From the NCBI GenBank assembly GCA_023336205.1, contig JALQCR010000005.1, positions 124,001-188,000 of the forward strand: DNA of 64,000 nucleotides. The letters are read 5' to 3'. Within the stretch, counting starts at the first letter, position 1; every line of letters begins with the position of its first letter. Of the stretch, positions 38,080 through 47,412 are shown piece by piece. A program made the position numbers and the translations under genes. The notes beneath the pieces are model-generated. The model saw only the letters and a list, made by a program, of their open reading frames with translations, was not told the DNA's origin and made no database searches. The stretch comes from Pseudanabaena sp. Salubria-1. GTDB lineage: Bacteria > Cyanobacteriota > Cyanobacteriia > Pseudanabaenales > Pseudanabaenaceae.

Positions 38080-38957
38080 TAAGATCCATTCCATAGGCCC
38101 TGGCAATTTGATAAACCATCTCTGCTTGAAGTGAGGTTGTAGCAATGAGATCCCCCGCGAAAAATACTGCCGCCGCACCAGGTATAATAGAAGTTGCAAA
38201 TCCAGTTGCACCAGCAAATACTGCCTTTTGTTTGATAATTTTTTGGGCGATTTGATTGGGAGAATCGTTAGGATATTTTTGTTGTAGTCGCTTGACCTCA
38301 GCTTCTGCATTGTTAACATCAACTTGATCTAGTATTTGCAGCAGCCAATCAGCCTTGAAGGTTTGAGCGATTTTCTTCATCAAAAGACTGTTACTGATCT
38401 CGTTGATTGCATATCCTGTTCCACTGGTTGCTGTTGAAATGCCACCAACTACTGCGCCGCCAACTGTTTTAGTCAATGCACCAACTGCGTCACCAACTGC
38501 TCCTGCTGCATTTCCGATGGAACCTCCTGCAACAACAATGGAGCCACTAACTGCTCCTGCTGCGCCACCGACTGCGTTACCAACTGCTCCTGCTGCGCCA
38601 GAAACCGCGCTAAATGCTTTGCCCCATCTTCCTTTCTTCTGATCTGCTTCAGATGGAATAATTGAAGATTCAATCTTAGGGACTTCATCACTAGGTTCAG
38701 ATTGCTCAATAGGATCGGTTGTCATAGTCAGTAACTTATTACAATTTTGCTAGAATTCTTAGGGCTAAGTATATTAAAGGATAATGCGATCGCCTAAACA
38801 GGTGCAAATAATTTCGCGACTTAGTTAAATGATAATGATAGATGATCGCTATTATTGATAGTTCAAACCTTACAAAATACTCTCACCTAACTTATTACTT
38901 AGTATTACACCCAGTGATCGCTATAAAATATTGCAGCAAGTTGATATTTAAGACCCT

Positions 38958-40094
38958 ATGGCACTCAAACGACGACAATTATTGATATTAGGTGGATTAG
39001 CGTTGGGTGGTGGGATTGGTGGGGCTGCTTTTTCGGGAATTCTGAACCGCAAGCCTGATGAGATCGCACCTACAGAGACCAAATCTCCCATAGCCAATAA
39101 CCCTAAACCAGCCAAATCTCCACCAACTGTCAAAAGATCGCTTAATCCTGCGCCCAAAGGTCTATATGCACCTGCGAGGGGTGATGTGCGAATTGTGGTG
39201 ATTAGCGATCTCAATAGTGCTTATGGTTCTACTGATTATATTGATCAGGTTAAACAGGCGATCGCCTTTGTCCCAGACTGGGAACCAGACTTAGTGCTAT
39301 GTGGTGGCGATATGGTGGCGGGACAAGACAATTCCCTTAAACCTTCCGAAATAGAAGCCATGTGGAAAGGATTTGACAAGCATATTGCCGCACCAATTCG
39401 CAAAGCCAAACTTCCCTTTGGATTTACGATTGGGAATCATGATGCATCAGGCTCCTCCTTTGGCGGAAAATCCACCTTTGAGAATGATCGCAATGCTGTA
39501 ATCAAGTACTGGAATAATCCCAAACATGATCCAAATTTAAACTTTGTTGATCGCGCAGGATTTCCTTTCTACTATACATTTGAGCAGAATGATGTTTTCT
39601 TTTTAACTTGGGATGCATCTACAGCCGAAATCCCATCGGCACAACTGAAGTGGGTGGAAAAGAGTCTTGCTAGTGAAGTCGCTCAAAAGGCGAAGTTACG
39701 GATTGCGATCGGGCACTTGCCACTATATGCAGTTTCCAAGGGGCGCGAGACTGCTGGCAATTACTTGGAAGATGCTGAACGACTCAGAGCCTTATTAGAA
39801 AAATATAATGTGCATACCTATATTAGTGGACATCATCACGCTTACTATCCCGCCCATAAAGGCAAATTAGAACTACTCTATGCAGGCGTTTTAGGTGATG
39901 GACCTCGGCGCTTACTAAGTGGTGATCTAGCACCAAATAGAACAGTCACAGTAATCGATATTAAGTTGGAAACTGCGGAAACAATTTATACAACCTACGA
40001 TATGGATACGCTAAAGGTTATTGATCAAAGTACATTGCCCCGATATATTGATGCGCCGAATGGTCGAATCACGCGCCGCGATATCAAAATCTAA
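38958..40094 (+). CDS. Secreted calcineurin-like metallophosphoesterase
   Basis: The 378-residue protein begins MALKRRQLLILGGLALGGG, a twin-Arg-free but Arg-Arg-rich hydrophobic N-terminus that may act as a signal or anchor. Metal-binding motifs of the superfamily are at VVISDLNS (near 88, Asn replacing the usual His), LCGGDMV (near 117), IGNHDAS (near 160), a HLPLYA (near 255) and ISGHHHAYY (near 295). These fit a binuclear phosphoesterase. The Pro-rich linker (about 30-75) separates the anchor from the domain. Its substrate is unknown. It is preceded by an AT-rich 230 bp gap. Confidence 0.88.
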   Translation: MALKRRQLLILGGLALGGGIGGAAFSGILNRKPDEIAPTETKSPIANNPKPAKSPPTVKRSLNPAPKGLYAPARGDVRIVVISDLNSAYGSTDYIDQVKQAIAFVPDWEPDLVLCGGDMVAGQDNSLKPSEIEAMWKGFDKHIAAPIRKAKLPFGFTIGNHDASGSSFGGKSTFENDRNAVIKYWNNPKHDPNLNFVDRAGFPFYYTFEQNDVFFLTWDASTAEIPSAQLKWVEKSLASEVAQKAKLRIAIGHLPLYAVSKGRETAGNYLEDAERLRALLEKYNVHTYISGHHHAYYPAHKGKLELLYAGVLGDGPRRLLSGDLAPNRTVTVIDIKLETAETIYTTYDMDTLKVIDQSTLPRYIDAPNGRITRRDIKI

Positions 40095-40097
40095 ATA

Positions 40098-40255
40098 ATA
40101 CCAAAACACAAAATGGCTGCGCCATTTTGTGTTTTTAAAACCCTTACGGGGTTTGCTTTTTAATTCACAAAAGTGTTGCCACATTTTCGTGAATTGGTAT
40201 CAAGAAGCAATTTTTTATGTCGCGACAAAGCCGCGACATAAAAAATTGCTTCTTG
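40098..40255. repeat. Family A triple hairpin (103 bp) followed by a 55 bp palindrome
   Basis: 40098-40200 holds three hairpins in a row (ACACAAAATGGCTGCGCCAT; CCCTTACGGGG; TTCACAAAAGTG...CGTGAA) framed by ATACCA and TGGTAT. Directly after, 40201-40255 is a palindrome with GAAGCAATTTTTTATGTCGC arms. Other family A copies: 43302, 49419 and 55781; a single hairpin at 50098. Confidence 0.8.
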
Positions 40256-40389
40256 ATTAAAAATGGGAACATCACTTTTTGTCGTTGCCGAAAATGAAAC
40301 CGTGCTGAATCCTATTTAATCTAGGTGATATCTTCAAAACAACAGAAATGGAAATATCGTAAAACCAAGGTTATTAAGGATTTAATTAT

Positions 40390-41124
40390 ATGCGTCACTT
40401 AACTACATTTGTTCTCAGTCTTGCTTTTTGTGTTCCCTCGATCGCTGCGATCGCACCTTCAGCAAAAGCCCAAGAATCTTCTGCTAAGTATGCTGAGATA
40501 AAAAATGAGCGGGTACTTACGGTCACAGGTCGTGGGGAACGCTCTGTCAAAACCACTAAAGCTAGAATTCAGCTTGGGGTAAATGTGGAAGGTAAAACTG
40601 CGATCGCCGTTCAAGAAGAAGTTGCGCGTCAAGCTAATAGCATTGTCTCGCGCTTGCAGCAACTAAACGTTGAGAAATTGCAAACCACCAGCATTCAGCT
40701 TAATCCCAAGTATGTCTATGAAAATAATCGCCAACGCCAAGAAGGTTTCACAGGACAGACTAGTGTGAGTTTTGTAGTAGCGATCGATCAAGCTGGTTCA
40801 GTCCTTGATGCTGCTGTTAACTCAGGAGCAAATCAAATTGAGCAAATTAGCTTTATCGCTACCGATACCGAGTTAAATGCCGCTAAGCAACTCGCTCTTC
40901 AAGATGCCATTAAAGATGCGCAAACTCAATCTAATACTGTTTTGAGTGCCTTAGGTTTTACTCCCAAAACTATCAAAACTATTAACATTAGTGATTCAGC
41001 GATCGCTTATCCAGTTCCTCAACCACGCATGGACTCATTTGCAAACAAAGCTGCTAGCTCTGTGCCAATTTTGGCTGGCGAGCAGAAAGTCGAAGCTTTA
41101 GTGACTTTACAAATTACTTATTAA
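40390..41124 (+). CDS. SIMPL-domain (DUF541) periplasmic protein
   Basis: The 244-residue protein has a Sec signal peptide (MRHLTTFVLSLAFCVPSIAA...AKA, cleavage near residue 28). The SIMPL domain follows: VTGRGERSVKTTKARIQLGV, VQEEVARQANSIVSRLQQL and LQTTSIQLNPKYVYENNRQ, then the C-terminal ALQDAIKDAQTQSNTVLSALG stretch. This periplasmic family is associated with oxidative or cell-envelope stress in other bacteria, but its biochemistry is not known. It is not evidently in an operon. A repeat array follows. Confidence 0.88.
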   Translation: MRHLTTFVLSLAFCVPSIAAIAPSAKAQESSAKYAEIKNERVLTVTGRGERSVKTTKARIQLGVNVEGKTAIAVQEEVARQANSIVSRLQQLNVEKLQTTSIQLNPKYVYENNRQRQEGFTGQTSVSFVVAIDQAGSVLDAAVNSGANQIEQISFIATDTELNAAKQLALQDAIKDAQTQSNTVLSALGFTPKTIKTINISDSAIAYPVPQPRMDSFANKAASSVPILAGEQKVEALVTLQITY

Positions 41125-41136
41125 CTCACCTTACGC

Positions 41137-41263
41137 AGAAGCCCTGCACTCAAGTGCGGGCTAAAAGCTAAAACCCGTTGAAACGGGTTGCTTAGAAGTA
41201 TTTTGTAGTCCACTGAAGTGGACTTGAGCTTTTAGCCAAGAACTTGAGTTCTTGGTTTATTTG
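41137..41263. repeat. Family F multi-hairpin repeat
   Basis: About 125 bp with four hairpins in sequence: CCCTGCACTCAAGTGCGGG, AACCCGTTGAAACGGGTT, AGTCCACTGAAGTGGACT, AGAACTTGAGTTCT, with outer TAAAAGCT/AGCTTTTA arms. A split copy is at 19640-19974. It lies between SIMPL and cobH. Confidence 0.8.
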
Positions 41264-41295
41264 CGTAATACTTGAGATCCCCTTTAACCAGTTAC

Positions 41296-41925
41296 ATGCT
41301 TGACTATATCCGTAATGGCAATGAAATTTATCAAAAGTCCTTTGCCACAATTCGCGCTGAGGCGGATTTATCAATTTTGCCACAGGACTTAGAAGTAGTT
41401 GCTGTACGCTTAATTCATGCTTGTGGGATGACGGATATTATCAGCGATCTTGACTATTCTGAAGATGTGGTTAAAGTTGGTAGGGTGGCGCTGAAAAATG
41501 GGGCAAATATTCTCTGTGATGCGCAAATGGTAGCCAATGGAGTAACCCGCAAGCGCCTACCAGCCAATAATCCTGTAATTTGCACCTTAAATGAGCCTGA
41601 AGTGCCAGAAATTGCTAAAACAATTGGCAATACACGCTCAGCCGCCGCAATGGAACTCTGGCGATCGCATATTGAGGGATCGATCGTCGCGATCGGTAAT
41701 GCACCAACGGCACTATTTCGATTATTAGAAATGCTAGATCAAGGTTTGCCTAAACCAGCCGTTATACTAGGATTCCCCGTTGGTTTTGTCGGTGCGATCG
41801 AATCAAAGGCAGCTTTGGCGGCAAACAGTCGCGGCGTGCCCTTTTTGACTATTCATGGTCGGCGGGGAGGTAGCGCAATGGCTGCCGCAGCCTTGAATGC
41901 ATTAGCGATGGAGAATGAGCTATAG
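41296..41925 (+). CDS. cobH: Precorrin-8X methylmutase
   Basis: CobH/CbiC moves a methyl group from C-11 to C-12 in corrin synthesis. I use the ATG at 41296 (MLDYIRNGNEIYQKSFATIR); an in-frame TTG at 41272 would add 8 residues. The resulting protein of about 209 residues has the proposed general-acid His in LIHACGMTDII near 43 and the conserved GAIESKAAL with TIHGRRGGSAMAAAA at the C-terminus. Next on the strand is cobI, about 100 bp away, so the two may share a transcript in vitamin B12 synthesis. Confidence 0.93.
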   Translation: MLDYIRNGNEIYQKSFATIRAEADLSILPQDLEVVAVRLIHACGMTDIISDLDYSEDVVKVGRVALKNGANILCDAQMVANGVTRKRLPANNPVICTLNEPEVPEIAKTIGNTRSAAAMELWRSHIEGSIVAIGNAPTALFRLLEMLDQGLPKPAVILGFPVGFVGAIESKAALAANSRGVPFLTIHGRRGGSAMAAAALNALAMENEL

Positions 41926-42026
41926 CAATGTACTTAATTTGTTAGTAAGGGTAATTCATGAATTGCCGCTACTAGTCAAGCTATGCAAGGAAAAGATTCT
42001 CTCACAAATGATTTAGGATTGTTAGT

Positions 42027-42752
42027 ATGAACCCAGTTGAAGAAGTGATTGCCAAAAAAGGAAATTTGTATGGCTTAGGAATTGGACCTGGCGATCCAGA
42101 GCTATTGACGATCAAGGCACATCGCATTTTGACTTCAGTTCCCGTGATAGCCTATCCCACTATGGAAAGCGGTAAAGTTTTGGCAAGGGCGATCGTTGCT
42201 GATTTTATTCGTCCTGAGCAGATTGAAGTACCGATGCCACTTCCCTTTAGTGTCGAGCGCTCTTCACAGCCATATTACGATATTGCCGCCGAAAAGATTG
42301 CTGAGCATTTAGAAGCAGGTCGGGATGTGGCGGTATTATGCGAAGGTGATCCGATGCTTTACGGCTCGTTTATGTATATTTTCAATCGGTTATCTGATAG
42401 GTTTCATACAGAAGTCATTCCAGGCATATCTTCGACTTTTGCCAGTGCTGCAATGTTAGGCGCTCCTCTTACTTATCGCAATGATGTGCTGAGTATCATG
42501 CCTGCAACCTTAGAAGCAGATATTTTACGCGATCGCCTTGCCGTTGCTGACGCGGCAATTATTATCAAATTAGGTAGACATTTCGCTAAAGTTAAGTCGG
42601 TTTTAGAAGAATTAGGGTTATTTTCACGCGCCTTATATATTGAACGTGCCACGATGCCTAATCAAACGATCAAGCAAATATCCTCAGTCGTTGCTGATGA
42701 AGTTCCTTATTGGGCGATCGTGATGATTCCCAGTCAAACTAATCCCCAATAA
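42027..42752 (+). CDS. cobI: Precorrin-2 C20-methyltransferase
   Basis: A SAM-dependent cobalamin pathway methyltransferase of the CobA/CbiL superfamily. The 241-residue protein opens LYGLGIGPGDPELLTIKAHRIL, the SAM-binding glycine motif. CEGDPMLYGSFMYIFNRL near 110 and PGISSTFASAAMLGAPL near 133 are further family signatures, and FAKVKSVLEELGLFSRALYIERA near 190 completes the C-terminal lobe. The gene directly follows cobH and ends in a palindromic terminator. Confidence 0.93.
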   Translation: MNPVEEVIAKKGNLYGLGIGPGDPELLTIKAHRILTSVPVIAYPTMESGKVLARAIVADFIRPEQIEVPMPLPFSVERSSQPYYDIAAEKIAEHLEAGRDVAVLCEGDPMLYGSFMYIFNRLSDRFHTEVIPGISSTFASAAMLGAPLTYRNDVLSIMPATLEADILRDRLAVADAAIIIKLGRHFAKVKSVLEELGLFSRALYIERATMPNQTIKQISSVVADEVPYWAIVMIPSQTNPQ

Positions 42753-42791
42753 AAAAGAGGCAGTGCAAAGCACTGCCTCTTTTTTATTGGG
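42745..42791. terminator. Bidirectional terminator between cobI and the convergent gene
   Basis: Arms at 42745-42766 and 42770-42791 are perfect (22 bp) around an AAA loop, with stem AAGAGGCAGTGC and T-rich outer parts. The left arm includes the cobI stop codon. Confidence 0.85.
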
Positions 42792-42796
42792 ATTGG

Positions 42797-43270
42797 TTAA
42801 TTATTAGGAGAACCTGTAGTTGGCGTTGGGTTTGCAGAGGGAGTCATAGCTTTTGGGGTCGAAGCTGGTGTTGCTGTCGGCTGGGCTGTTACGGTTACTG
42901 CTGGTGCTGGTGCTACAGGCTGAGGCTGGACTGTGATCTCAACTTTGGGGGTTGGTTGCAAAGTCGCAGGACTTACTTCTCTAATAGTTGTGTTATTCCG
43001 TTCAATTATTGTTGATTTGTTTTCTTTTACCGTATCAACAGCACTCGGCACTAAGATTGGCGCTGGAGCGGGACGATTGTTTAGGTAATATGCAACTGCT
43101 CCTGCGCCTACAGCTAAGAAAAGCAAGACGAAGACAATAACAGCGTTAGAACTGCCATCATCTTTGACTTTAGTCGTGCGTTCTTCAGAAGTGCTGTATC
43201 TGTTCAAAGGAGTATTAGAGTTAGATGTAACTTTTCTACTTGTGGTTTCTTGATCTCTTTCGTCAGACAT
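42797..43270 (-). CDS. Small single-pass membrane protein with Pro/Thr-rich exterior
   Basis: The 157-residue protein is not recognised by family. A cytosolic Ser/Thr/Arg-rich N-terminus (about 1-42) precedes one membrane helix, AVIVFVLLFLAVGAGAVAYYL (about 43-63). Beyond it is a low-complexity tail rich in Pro, Thr, Ala and Val, ending SANPTPTTGSPNN. No catalytic motif is present. It converges on cobI. It could be a scaffold or anchor; that is a guess. Confidence 0.55.
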   Translation of the reverse strand: MSDERDQETTSRKVTSNSNTPLNRYSTSEERTTKVKDDGSSNAVIVFVLLFLAVGAGAVAYYLNNRPAPAPILVPSAVDTVKENKSTIIERNNTTIREVSPATLQPTPKVEITVQPQPVAPAPAVTVTAQPTATPASTPKAMTPSANPTPTTGSPNN

Positions 43271-43301
43271 AATTTTTAATCGAACTCTTATTAATTGTTT
43301 A

Positions 43302-43405
43302 ATACCAATTCACAAAAGTGTGGCTACACTTCTGTGAATTAAAAACCAAACCCTGTAAGGGTTTTAAAAGCACAAAATGGCTACGCCATTTTGTGTTTTG
43401 TTATA
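43302..43405. repeat. Family A triple-hairpin repeat, reversed copy
   Basis: Three hairpins framed by ATACCA and TTGTTAT: TTCACAAAAGTGTGGCTACA on one side, CCCTGTAAGGG in the middle and CACAAAATGGCTACGCCATT on the other. Opposite in orientation to the copy at 40098. Confidence 0.85.
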
Positions 43406-43437
43406 AGCTAGGTGTTGCAACGTATCGCAAGTAAGAA

Positions 43438-43683
43438 TTAAGCAGATTTAACCAGGCGTAGCCCAAATAAGAGGACAACAGCGCCAATCGTGGCAACAAT
43501 CAAACTACCAAGCAGTCCGCCGCCAGTAGATACACCAAAGGTGCTAAATAAGAAACCACCTAGCAATGCGCCAATGACACCGACAACGATATCTCCCACT
43601 AATCCAAATCCGCCACCTCTCATCAGTTGTCCCGCTAGCCAGCCAGCAGCTAAACCGATCAAAATAAACCAAATAAAACTCAT
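43438..43683 (-). CDS. GlsB/YeaQ/YmgE-family small stress membrane protein
   Basis: The 81-residue protein has three hydrophobic segments with Gly-rich turns: IGLAAGWLAGQLMRGGGFGL, GDIVVGVIGALLGGFLF and LLGSLIVATIGAVVLLFGLRL. This matches the transglycosylase-associated (YeaQ/YmgE) family. Known members respond to envelope or general stress; mechanism is not established. It is next to the CsbD-like gene, another stress protein, in the same orientation. Confidence 0.9.
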   Translation of the reverse strand: MSFIWFILIGLAAGWLAGQLMRGGGFGLVGDIVVGVIGALLGGFLFSTFGVSTGGGLLGSLIVATIGAVVLLFGLRLVKSA

Positions 43684-44972
43684 ACAATTCCATCCTTTTG
43701 TTAGTTAAGTTCGGAAGCTTTCTATTGCAGATTTCTCTATAAAAATCTCTACATCACAAGCTAAAAAGAGCTAGAAAGAAACTTACTCAACCATTCCTTT
43801 AACTTTATCTTTCGCATCTTCCATCAAAGTACGAGCTTTTGACTCCAATTGCCTTAGTGGTGCAGAAAAGCCTTAAAAGCGTTGACGCACATAGAATCTC
43901 ATAATGAGACAGGAGATAGGGAAGGGGCAAAACATGAGATACTCAAGTTCCTCAACAAAAGTTCTCATGCAAATACCCCACCTCTATCTTCAACTACAAC
44001 AACAAATGCGTCAATGGATTAAGCCAAAAGACAAACGACATCTGCAAGGATTTGCTGAGGCAGTAGCCGCAATATTACAATCAGGAAGTGCAAGTCTGAG
44101 TCATTGGTTGCCCTATTTGAGCCATCGGGACTGCAAAGCAAGGAGCCAAATGGAAAGACTAAACTACTTTGTGCATAATCCGCACATCAGCGCTGAAACA
44201 TTCTATAACCCATTGCTGAAGCACTTTCTGCAAGCATTTGCAGGAGCATCGTTAGAACTGGTTCTAGATACGAGTATGCTGTGGGATAAATTTTGTTTAA
44301 TAGAAGTATGCTTGATTTGGGGAGGACGGTCGATTGGCTTGGCGCAAGTAGTGCTGGAACATCGCAGTGCCACAGTTGGCTTTGAGGATTATCGTCCAGT
44401 ATTAGAACAAGTACTCACCCTATTGCCACCGCAAAGCACGGTGACCTTACTTGCCGACCGAGGTTTTGAACATGGGGAATTAATCCGTTGGTTAAACCGA
44501 AATCAATGGTCTTGGGCAATTCGAGCAAAGACCGATCTGCAAGTGACTCTAGCCAAAGGTTCAACCAAGAGTGTGGAACAACTGATACCACCCTCAGAGC
44601 AAGCTTATCTATTCCCTAATGTTACGGTGCTGGGTGATATTAATTGTCACTTAGCTACGGCAAATCTAGCAATGGCTAACGGTTCATGGGCTGTCCTTAC
44701 TGCTATTTCCCCATCATTACAGACCTTTGCTCTTTATGGCAGACGTTTCGGTGGGATTGAACCTCATTTTAAGGATTACAAGTCTGCGGCTTTTGATATT
44801 GTTAGCTCTCATCTCCGCGATGCTCAGGCTCTCACTTGTTTATTTATGCTTCTTGCCACAGCTTCCTTGATTGCTTTGATTCTCGGTATCATGTTGGTGC
44901 GTTTGGGGCAAAGGGCTTGGATTGATTGGCATGACCACAGAGGCTTGAGTTTTCTGCAACTCGGTCTCCGTC

Positions 44973-46478
44973 CTTACTTTTCCCGTTAAGTATGAATTTG
45001 AGCAAGAAGCCAACCTTGGCAAAGTTCACGTAGATTAGACCAGCCCCGCCAGAGGACTTGAATGCCAATGGGAGATTTACGACGATGTTCAAGATACCCG
45101 CCAAGGAAAGCAATCGACTCGATAGCCCAAGCAACGGTTAAAACAGGAGGAGATTTAGGGAATCTAGCCTTTAAAACCTGAATTTGGACAGGAGAAAGAA
45201 TCTCAACGGCAGGAGCATCAGGTTGATTGCGATGGAGATAAGTAACCTGTAAAAGTTCGACCGCACAGACACTTAAAAAGCCTAACAATGTCTTCATCCC
45301 TTCAGCAGCAAGTCTATAGCGCTCACACTGACAGCCAGACTTAAAGATTTTATGGAAATCTTCGACACGCCAACGGTAAGTATACCAACGTAAAATCTTA
45401 ATGGCAGTCTCTAGTTCTTCTACGACTTCAGTGGTCAACAGCATCCATTCCAAAGAGGTTTCACCTTCTGGGCAATCGATTTCCGTTGCATAGACAGCAT
45501 AAACGGTTAATGGGTCACGATTGTCAAAACGATAGGGAACCCGTAGATGAACCTTAGAAAATCGTACAGCTAATTTCGCGATACGGGCTTTACGTTTACC
45601 AGTCTCTGGTACTTTGATTTCCTGTTCAAATCTTACGGGTTGCGACTCCAGTTTTTGCCATAGACGTTCGCTATTTTGGTCTAAGCTACGGTCATGGGCT
45701 GCTCGTACTAATACCCCTGTATGTTTCAGTTGTCGTACTTGGTCGAAGACTTCGGTGATATCTCCTTCGCGGTCGAAAATATGAATTACATTGGTGCTGC
45801 TACTTACTTGATGCTCGACTGCGGTCATCGCTTCTACCCATCGATAAGACTCTTTATCTTTGAATAACCTTTGTCGGGCTGCTTTTCGGTCAAGCGCCTG
45901 TCGTTGCTTTTTCGCTTCTGGAGTTTCATCTTGCGGTGGCTTTGCTTTCGGTTCTCGGTTCCACAATTTTTGCCATAACAACCCGATTACTTGTCCTTGT
46001 TCGGGGGCGATCGCTAAGGCACTATGCAGAATTAATCCGTTCCCACCGTTTCCTGTTGGTCCATACCCTTCCCGTTTGGCTTTAATTTTGCCATAATCTA
46101 GATAGGTGGTATCTCCTATGCATAAGACCAATTCTTGTTCTTCCACGGCTTCACTGGTCATTTGACAGTGTGGTTTTATGATCTTGCTAAATTCTGTTTT
46201 CCGATTGGCGAAAACTCATAAGCTCTTTTTAACTCAGAGCCACTTTTAAATATCTCTGACAAGGCTTTCCCAAATCCTTCACTTATCTTTTTGCCGATTG
46301 AGTAGGCTCTATCGCTTAGTCTCTCATCCCCTAATTCACAACTCGCAAAGTTTTTGTCCCACCAGTTCATCATTTTTCTTGCCTACTTTTACTTCATTTT
46401 TTATACTTTAACCTCATCTGGGCTCTTTCCCTGAAAGACTTTTCTATTATGCCTTTCAAAGATCCCGTGAAAAGTAAG
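44973..46478 (-). mobile_element. Tn5/IS50-like IS4-family element (1506 bp), nested
   Basis: The ends CTTACTTTTC and GAAAAGTAAG are inverted repeats, and GGTCTCCGTC is a 10 bp duplication at 44963-44972 and 46479-46488. It sits inside the IS4 element at 43853, so it arrived later. Confidence 0.92.
44986..46373 (-). pseudogene. Tn5-like transposase with a one-base frameshift
   Basis: The first frame (46373-46176, 65 residues) holds the N-terminal Tn5-type DNA-binding domain (WWDKNFASCELGDERLSDRA). The second frame (46161-44986, 391 residues) holds the catalytic core (LCIGDTTYLDYG, IHIFDREGDITEVFDQV, YRWRVEDFHKIFKSGCQ). At EF(F)ANRKTEF one T seems to be missing from a T run; restoring it gives one 462-residue frame. 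A sequencing error or a real inactivation are both possible. Confidence 0.85.
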
Positions 46479-47278
46479 GGTCTCCGTCATCTTCACAGTC
46501 TTCTTTACCAACAGAAACCACTTCCTCAATTAGAGGCTTTTCCTAAAAGTAACCCTCCTCCTGCCTGTGCTTCTATTGCCAAACGAGAAATGTTAGATTT
46601 TCGTATTGAATTTTCTCGTGTTACCACTGTCTCAGGATGAGACTCGCCTAAGTTTTCTGCACCACTAAGCTCCAATTGCTTTGCCTTGCCAGCAATCTGA
46701 TCTTGGCGATCGCCTTTCAAATTCCCGAACGCTTCCTGTGTTTTTCCTTTTAGATTTTCGGCATTCGCTTTCAATCGTTCTGGCAATTTCACCCCATCTT
46801 TAATATTTTCAGTTACTTTCCGAGCATCAGCTTCAGCCTGCTTTGCCTTTCCAATGATTTGATTTTTGGCATCACCTGTGAGATTGCCGATCGCTTCTTG
46901 CGTTTTACCTTCAAGATCCTTGGCAGTTGCTTTAATGTTCCCCATTGAGGCGATCGCTGTATGAGGATTATTAGCTAGCTGCGTGAATGATTGTGCTGCC
47001 GAACTGTTCTTAACAGCAAGCCCAAAGACTAATGTAAGTGAAAGGATTGAAATTAATCCAATGTTTAATAATGATTGATAAACTTGTAAAATCATTTTAG
47101 TTCTCCAATTACTCTCAAAAAGCATGGTTTTGGATTGAATCAATTTAGTTAAAAAATTAGTCCGTAAAGAATAACTTATATCTCTAAATACTAGAATAAA
47201 GGTGGATTTTTGATGGTTAAAATGTCAAAATCTTAAATCTTAATTTTTTAGTTAATCAGATTTAATTAATAGAATTTT

Positions 47279-47412
47279 GGCTCTTCTGGGTTCATGGGGA
47301 TAAGCACAGCTAATAGTAATCAGAATCCTCTCGGAGCAACAGTTACAGCCCTACCATGTCGCCAATAATTGTATCGATACTGTACCATTTACCCCTCAAA
47401 CCCAGATGAGCC
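47279..47412 (-). mobile_element. 134 bp MITE derived from the ISL3 type 1 element, copy 2
   Basis: Flanked by the 8 bp duplication AGAATTTT at 47271-47278 and 47413-47420. It is the reverse of, and nearly identical to, the copy at 36410-36543. It has inserted in the last codons of the CsbD-like gene. Confidence 0.9.

Larger units (their letters stand above)
36313..38725 (-). pseudogene. EcsC-like stress/membrane protein gene interrupted by an IS630 and a MITE
   Basis: The ORF starts at 38725. Residues 25-105 are a Gly/Ala-rich segment of repeated GAVGxAVGGAAGAV units. The conserved part begins KIAQTFKADWLLQIL and includes GATGFATSIIPGAAAVFFAGDL (membrane-interacting helix) and QAEMVYQIARAYGMDL. 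An IS630 element (37020-38079) splits it after MDL. The frame resumes KDPTRKGEIVAVFGLAFG, and a MITE (36410-36543) splits the last 30 residues. Removing both inserts and one duplication each gives 1209 bp, a 402-residue protein ending KFAILDGVITPEESELLRMI, a TerB-like tail. The family (EcsC/DUF697-like) has no firm function. Confidence 0.75.
43934..46640 (+). pseudogene. IS4-family transposase interrupted by the nested IS
   Basis: Codons from 43934 to 44972 and from 46489 to 46640 join to 1191 bp, 396 residues, exactly the length of the intact transposase at 54369-55559. Motifs include LELVLDTSMLWDKFCLIE, TLLADRGFEHGELIRWL and FGGIEPHFKDYKSAAFD. As written the frame ends SLRPYFSR-like at 44989 inside the nested element. 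Confidence 0.9.
43853..46669 (+). mobile_element. IS4-family element (1.3 kb type) carrying a second IS
   Basis: Outer ends CTTAGTGGTGCAGAAAA and TTTTCTGCACCACTAAG are the same as in the copy at 54340-55640. The flanking direct repeat CTCCAATTGC is at 43843-43852 and 46670-46679 (9-10 bp). The body is split by the 1506 bp IS at 44973-46478. Confidence 0.93.
43783..47095 (-). pseudogene. Exported CsbD-like stress protein, disrupted by a nested IS
   Basis: I start at the ATG at 47095 (MILQVYQSLLNIGLISILSL, a signal or anchor), not the TTG at 47143. Two CsbD-type repeats follow: IKATAKDLEGKTQEAIGNLT and LKANAENLKGKTQEAFGNLKGDRQDQ-type, each near 45 residues. The insertion (43853-46669) splits it at AKQLE. 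Beyond, the frame resumes SKARTLMEDAKDKVKGMVE and stops at 43783. Removing the insert and one duplication gives 486 bp, 161 residues. The protein probably helps envelope stress responses; CsbD in Bacillus is a sigma-B-dependent small protein of unknown mechanism. Confidence 0.75.
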
